From assembly GCA_025350365.1 (NCBI GenBank), contig JANXXY010000024.1:1-8256 (forward strand): a stretch of 8,256 bases of DNA, read 5' to 3'. This document shows positions 6,493 to 8,256 of this stretch, in pieces. This DNA comes from Bacteroidales bacterium. Its GTDB lineage: Bacteria > Bacteroidota > Bacteroidia > Bacteroidales > JAAUTT01. How positions within the stretch are numbered: position 1 is the stretch's first letter; each line of letters opens with the position of its first letter. The notes under the pieces are model-generated. The model was not told the DNA's origin and did no database searches. It was given only the letters and a program-made list of their open reading frames with translations. Position numbers and translations under genes: made by a program.

Positions 6493-6520
6493 AAAAAAAT
6501 TAGGCGAACTAAGCGCCTAA
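6493..6520 (-). terminator. Intrinsic terminator on the minus strand
   Basis: On the minus strand a perfect 7-bp stem TTAGGCG/CGCCTAA (6514-6520 with 6500-6506) with a 7-base loop is followed directly by seven Ts (complement of A at 6493-6499). Nothing coding on the minus strand lies immediately upstream except the insertion sequence. Without that element the stem would begin about 119 bases after the stop of the minus-strand protease gene, so it probably ended that transcript. Confidence 0.65.
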
Positions 6521-6573
6521 ACCTATAATTATTATATCTAAAGTAATTATCTTTTTCATTGTATTTAGTTATT

Positions 6574-6594
6574 AATGCGAATTAAGGGTTGAAA
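6574..6594 (+). repeat. Left terminal inverted repeat of the insertion sequence
   Basis: AATGCGAATTAAGGGTTGAAA; the reverse complement of 7606-7626 differs at one position (GGG against GAG). Confidence 0.8.
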
Positions 6595-6596
6595 TT

Positions 6597-6641
6597 GATA
6601 AGTTGTTGACAATATAAATATTTGATTGTTAATAACTTATC
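6597..6641 (+). repeat. Long stem-loop in the transposase leader
   Basis: The 17 bases at 6597-6613 are complementary to 6625-6641 at 15 positions, and in plus-strand RNA the other two are G-U pairs, so all 17 pair around an 11-base loop. It starts 3 bases inside the left terminal repeat and ends 56 bases before the transposase ATG. Leader hairpins of this kind limit transposase expression from outside transcripts in several IS families; that role is inference here. The symmetry could also mark a transposase-binding site near the end. Confidence 0.65.
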
Positions 6642-6697
6642 GCTTAAATATTTTTATATAACCTTAAAGATCAGTATCGTAAGACAAGTTACCAACT

Positions 6698-7618
6698 ATG
6701 TCTTTTCGTATGATCCCTAAGGTTAAAGAACTTAAACTTATCTCTATCTATTTATATATCTGCGATATATATGAAAGAGAACTCAAACACTCCTGTCAGC
6801 GCTTCAGTAACAATACTCAGCCTGTGTTTACTGATCAAGAGATTATGACACTATTTCTTTATGTTATGAGCATTGAAAAACGTTTTAAAATTAATCAAAT
6901 CCATGAATATGCAAGTGACCATCTGCGTTCGTGGTTTCCCTTATTACCTTCTTACGTGGCTTTTAACACAAGGCTTATTCGTTTAGGAGAAGCATTTAAA
7001 CTGCTAGCGGCCAATATTATTGAATCCTGCCAGCCATCTGATTGTCAAACTGATGAAAGCTTACTAGATTCAATGCCCATTATTACCTGCTCTGGCAAAC
7101 GTGCAGGGAAAGTAGCCATGGAAATCACTGATAAGGGCTTCTGCTCAACCAAAGGCATCTATTATTATGGCCTCAAACTTCATGCTTTGGGTTTTAGACG
7201 TTTAGGCCAATTACCTTATCCTGAATAGTTTCAGTTTACACCAGCCTCTGAGAATGATCTTACCTTGTTCAAGCAGGCTTGGGGAAATATACCAAATCGA
7301 ACTTTTTATGGGGATAAAATTTATACCAACACCGATTATTTTAGAGAGGCTCAAACCAGCATAAATTCATTAATGCTCACACCGGTGAAGGGTATTAAAA
7401 ATCAACCAGAAAACATTAGGATGCAGAACAAAGCCGCAGATGACTTATTTTCCGTTGCAGTTTCCTGGGTAAGGCAACCCATTGAAGAATTGTTTAACTG
7501 GCTTATTGAAAAAACAGATATTCAAAGAGCGTCAAAGGTGCGTTCTACTAAAGGCCTTATGGTATATGCCTTTGGAAGGTTAGCCGCAGCTTATATTTTT
7601 CTAATTTTCAACTCTTAA
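6698..7618 (+). pseudogene. IS982-like DDE transposase interrupted by an amber codon
   Basis: Read through one in-frame TAG (7226-7228, codon 177), the frame gives a 306-residue transposase, complete at both ends. Visible features are an N-terminal part with FTDQEIMTLFLYVM and SWFPLLPSYVAFNTRL (residues 44-92), the first catalytic aspartate in DSMPIITCSGK (D124), CSTKGIYYYGLKLHALG (149-165), TPASEND after the stop, the second aspartate in FYGDKIY (D206), a block LTPVKGIK, and the catalytic glutamate in RQPIEELFNWL (E263 or E264), ending with KTDIQRASKVRSTKGL. This order matches DDE transposases of IS982 type, although I cannot exclude another IS4/IS5-superfamily group. The frame is unbroken on both sides, so one nonsense change explains the damage; CAG to TAG is the simplest. 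The start could also be the ATG at 6710. As it stands, the N-terminal product lacks two of the three catalytic acids. Confidence 0.85.
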
Positions 7619-7626
7619 TTCGCATT
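7606..7626 (-). repeat. Right terminal inverted repeat of the insertion sequence
   Basis: Reverse complement reads AATGCGAATTAAGAGTTGAAA, 20 of 21 identical to the left end. The transposase TAA (7616-7618) lies within it. Confidence 0.8.
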
Positions 7627-7692
7627 TTTTCATGATTTTGAGTTTTAATTCGATTCTAAAGAATTTATTTGATTGGTTTATGATAAGGTAAA

Positions 7693-8256
7693 TTACTGAC
7701 ATGAATTGATGATATTTATTTCAAATGGAGTACCTGTTGGAATCTCAAAGCCATTATTTAAGTTAACTTCGTCCTTAGCTACAAAAATAACACGTTGACC
7801 TGATGGGACTATTCCATTTGTGCAACCTGCAGAAGGAAATTTTATTGTTTTAGCATTGTAAAATTGAGTAGAACCAAGTGAGCATAAGTTCAAAACATCA
7901 TTATTAAATGAACAAGCTAAATATTGTTTTGTGCCATTTTAACTTGCATCTTTCGTAAAATTATCAAATATTATACCTAACTGACAAGGGGTAAGGGCTT
8001 GGTCTCCGGTATAATTCATTAAATTATTATCGCAAGTAGCAACTCCCCCTTGATTAAACCCACAACAAGCATCAAAACCTAAAGCTAGCATTTGATCTCT
8101 GGTGGGTATGTCATCACAATTGTCACCACATGATGCATCACCTGCATTTCAACAAGAACCCCATGGATAACGCATAGGATGATCAAGGCCTAAAGTGTGA
8201 CCAATTTCATGATTGCATGTGTCAGCAAAGGCAAATGTTGCAATTAATTTATCTGT
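7693..8256 (-). pseudogene. Secreted M43-like (pappalysin-type) zinc metalloprotease, 3' part, two in-frame stops
   Basis: One frame from the window edge to the TAA at 7693-7695 reads as a metzincin. Codons 16-26 give HEIGHTLGLDH (8179-8211), the zinc-binding HExxHxxGxxH with all three histidines and the glutamate. A CDDIPT block follows, then a Met-turn NLMNYTG (Met at codon 80, Tyr two residues on) and ALTPCQLG. The 64-residue gap from first histidine to Met-turn fits M43 proteases such as ulilysin (62 by my recollection) and is too long for matrixins. The domain is cysteine-rich. The last 80 residues carry a beta-rich block (QRVIFVAKDEVNLNNGFEIP, GTPFEINI) like the C-terminal stack domains of exported Bacteroidota proteins. 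A TGA (8149-8151) and a TAA (7939-7941) interrupt the frame without any frameshift, so the gene is dead or mis-sequenced. The signal peptide and propeptide lie beyond the window. The 3' end is 66 bases from the insertion sequence. Confidence 0.8.

Larger units (their letters stand above)
5997..6573. other. 577-base gene-poor interval with several hairpins
   Basis: No convincing gene was found on either strand; stops are frequent in all frames. A short frame directly after the helicase stop (GTG at 5999 to TAA at 6101-6103, 34 codons, reading VGKLQKHKIPASTFETQTYQ and onward) has a protein-like composition but no visible relative and may be a remnant of a longer gene or of an extended helicase tail. 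The second half holds three listed structures: a 7-bp hairpin (6343-6359), a REP-like nested palindrome (6361-6445) and a minus-strand terminator (6493-6520). Confidence 0.6.
6574..7626 (+). mobile_element. Insertion sequence with a DDE transposase, about 1.05 kb, inactivated
   Basis: Near-identical inverted repeats (6574-6594 and 7606-7626, 20 of 21 positions) bracket a single transposase frame. The right repeat overlaps the transposase stop codon. The outermost base is uncertain by a few nucleotides because no clean target duplication is visible at these boundaries. The transposase resembles the IS982-like part of the IS4/IS5 superfamily. Its own frame is interrupted, so it would need help in trans to move. 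Confidence 0.8.

Noticed and set aside
6552..7633. TTTTTCAT at 6552-6559 and 7626-7633 as a target duplication of the insertion sequence
   Set aside because: The right copy abuts the terminal repeat but the left copy is 14 bases away from it, so the boundaries do not agree; a T-rich 8-mer can match by chance.
7226..8151. An alternative genetic code in which a stop is read as an amino acid
   Set aside because: The interruptions use TAG, TGA and TAA once each, and the intact genes here end at ordinary TAA or TGA codons with normal product lengths.

Overview
The window looks like a chromosomal segment of a member of the Bacteroidota. It is AT-rich. It encodes a DUF5723-type outer-membrane protein with a signal peptide, a lipoprotein, a PIF1-like helicase fused to HRDC and RecQ-type helix-turn-helix domains, and the remains of a secreted M43-like metzincin with a C-terminal region typical of Bacteroidota exported proteins. 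The genus cannot be named from sequence alone.

Layout. Positions 110-2823 (minus strand) hold three genes read leftwards: gmhA (sedoheptulose 7-phosphate isomerase, ADP-heptose/LPS core pathway), a small unrecognised lipoprotein, and the DUF5723 barrel protein. The last two overlap by one base (TAATG) and are almost certainly co-translated; a candidate Bacteroidota -7 box (TATCTTTG) lies just ahead of the lipoprotein. Positions 2885-3403 hold a 519-bp non-coding mobile element with perfect 18-bp terminal inverted repeats and a perfect 9-bp target duplication. It has landed in what was a gap of about 146 bp between the divergent gmhA and helicase genes and is packed with inverted copies of a CCCCTT-AAA-AAGGGG palindrome. 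Positions 3498-5996 (plus) hold the intact helicase. Positions 5997-6573 have no convincing gene but contain several hairpins: a REP-like nested palindrome and a minus-strand intrinsic terminator. Positions 6574-7626 hold an insertion sequence whose DDE transposase is cut by a single in-frame amber codon. Positions 7693-8256 (minus) hold the 3' part of an M43-like metalloprotease gene with two in-frame stops; its 5' end is outside the window.

How it fits together. The left half is working cell-envelope and DNA-maintenance housekeeping; the right half is decaying. The insertion sequence sits between the dead protease gene and the terminator that probably once ended its transcript. I found no CRISPR array, toxin-antitoxin pair, defence island, tRNA or rRNA. 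The most novel-looking item is the 519-bp MITE-like element, which carries its own internal architecture and has no transposase in this window that matches its ends.
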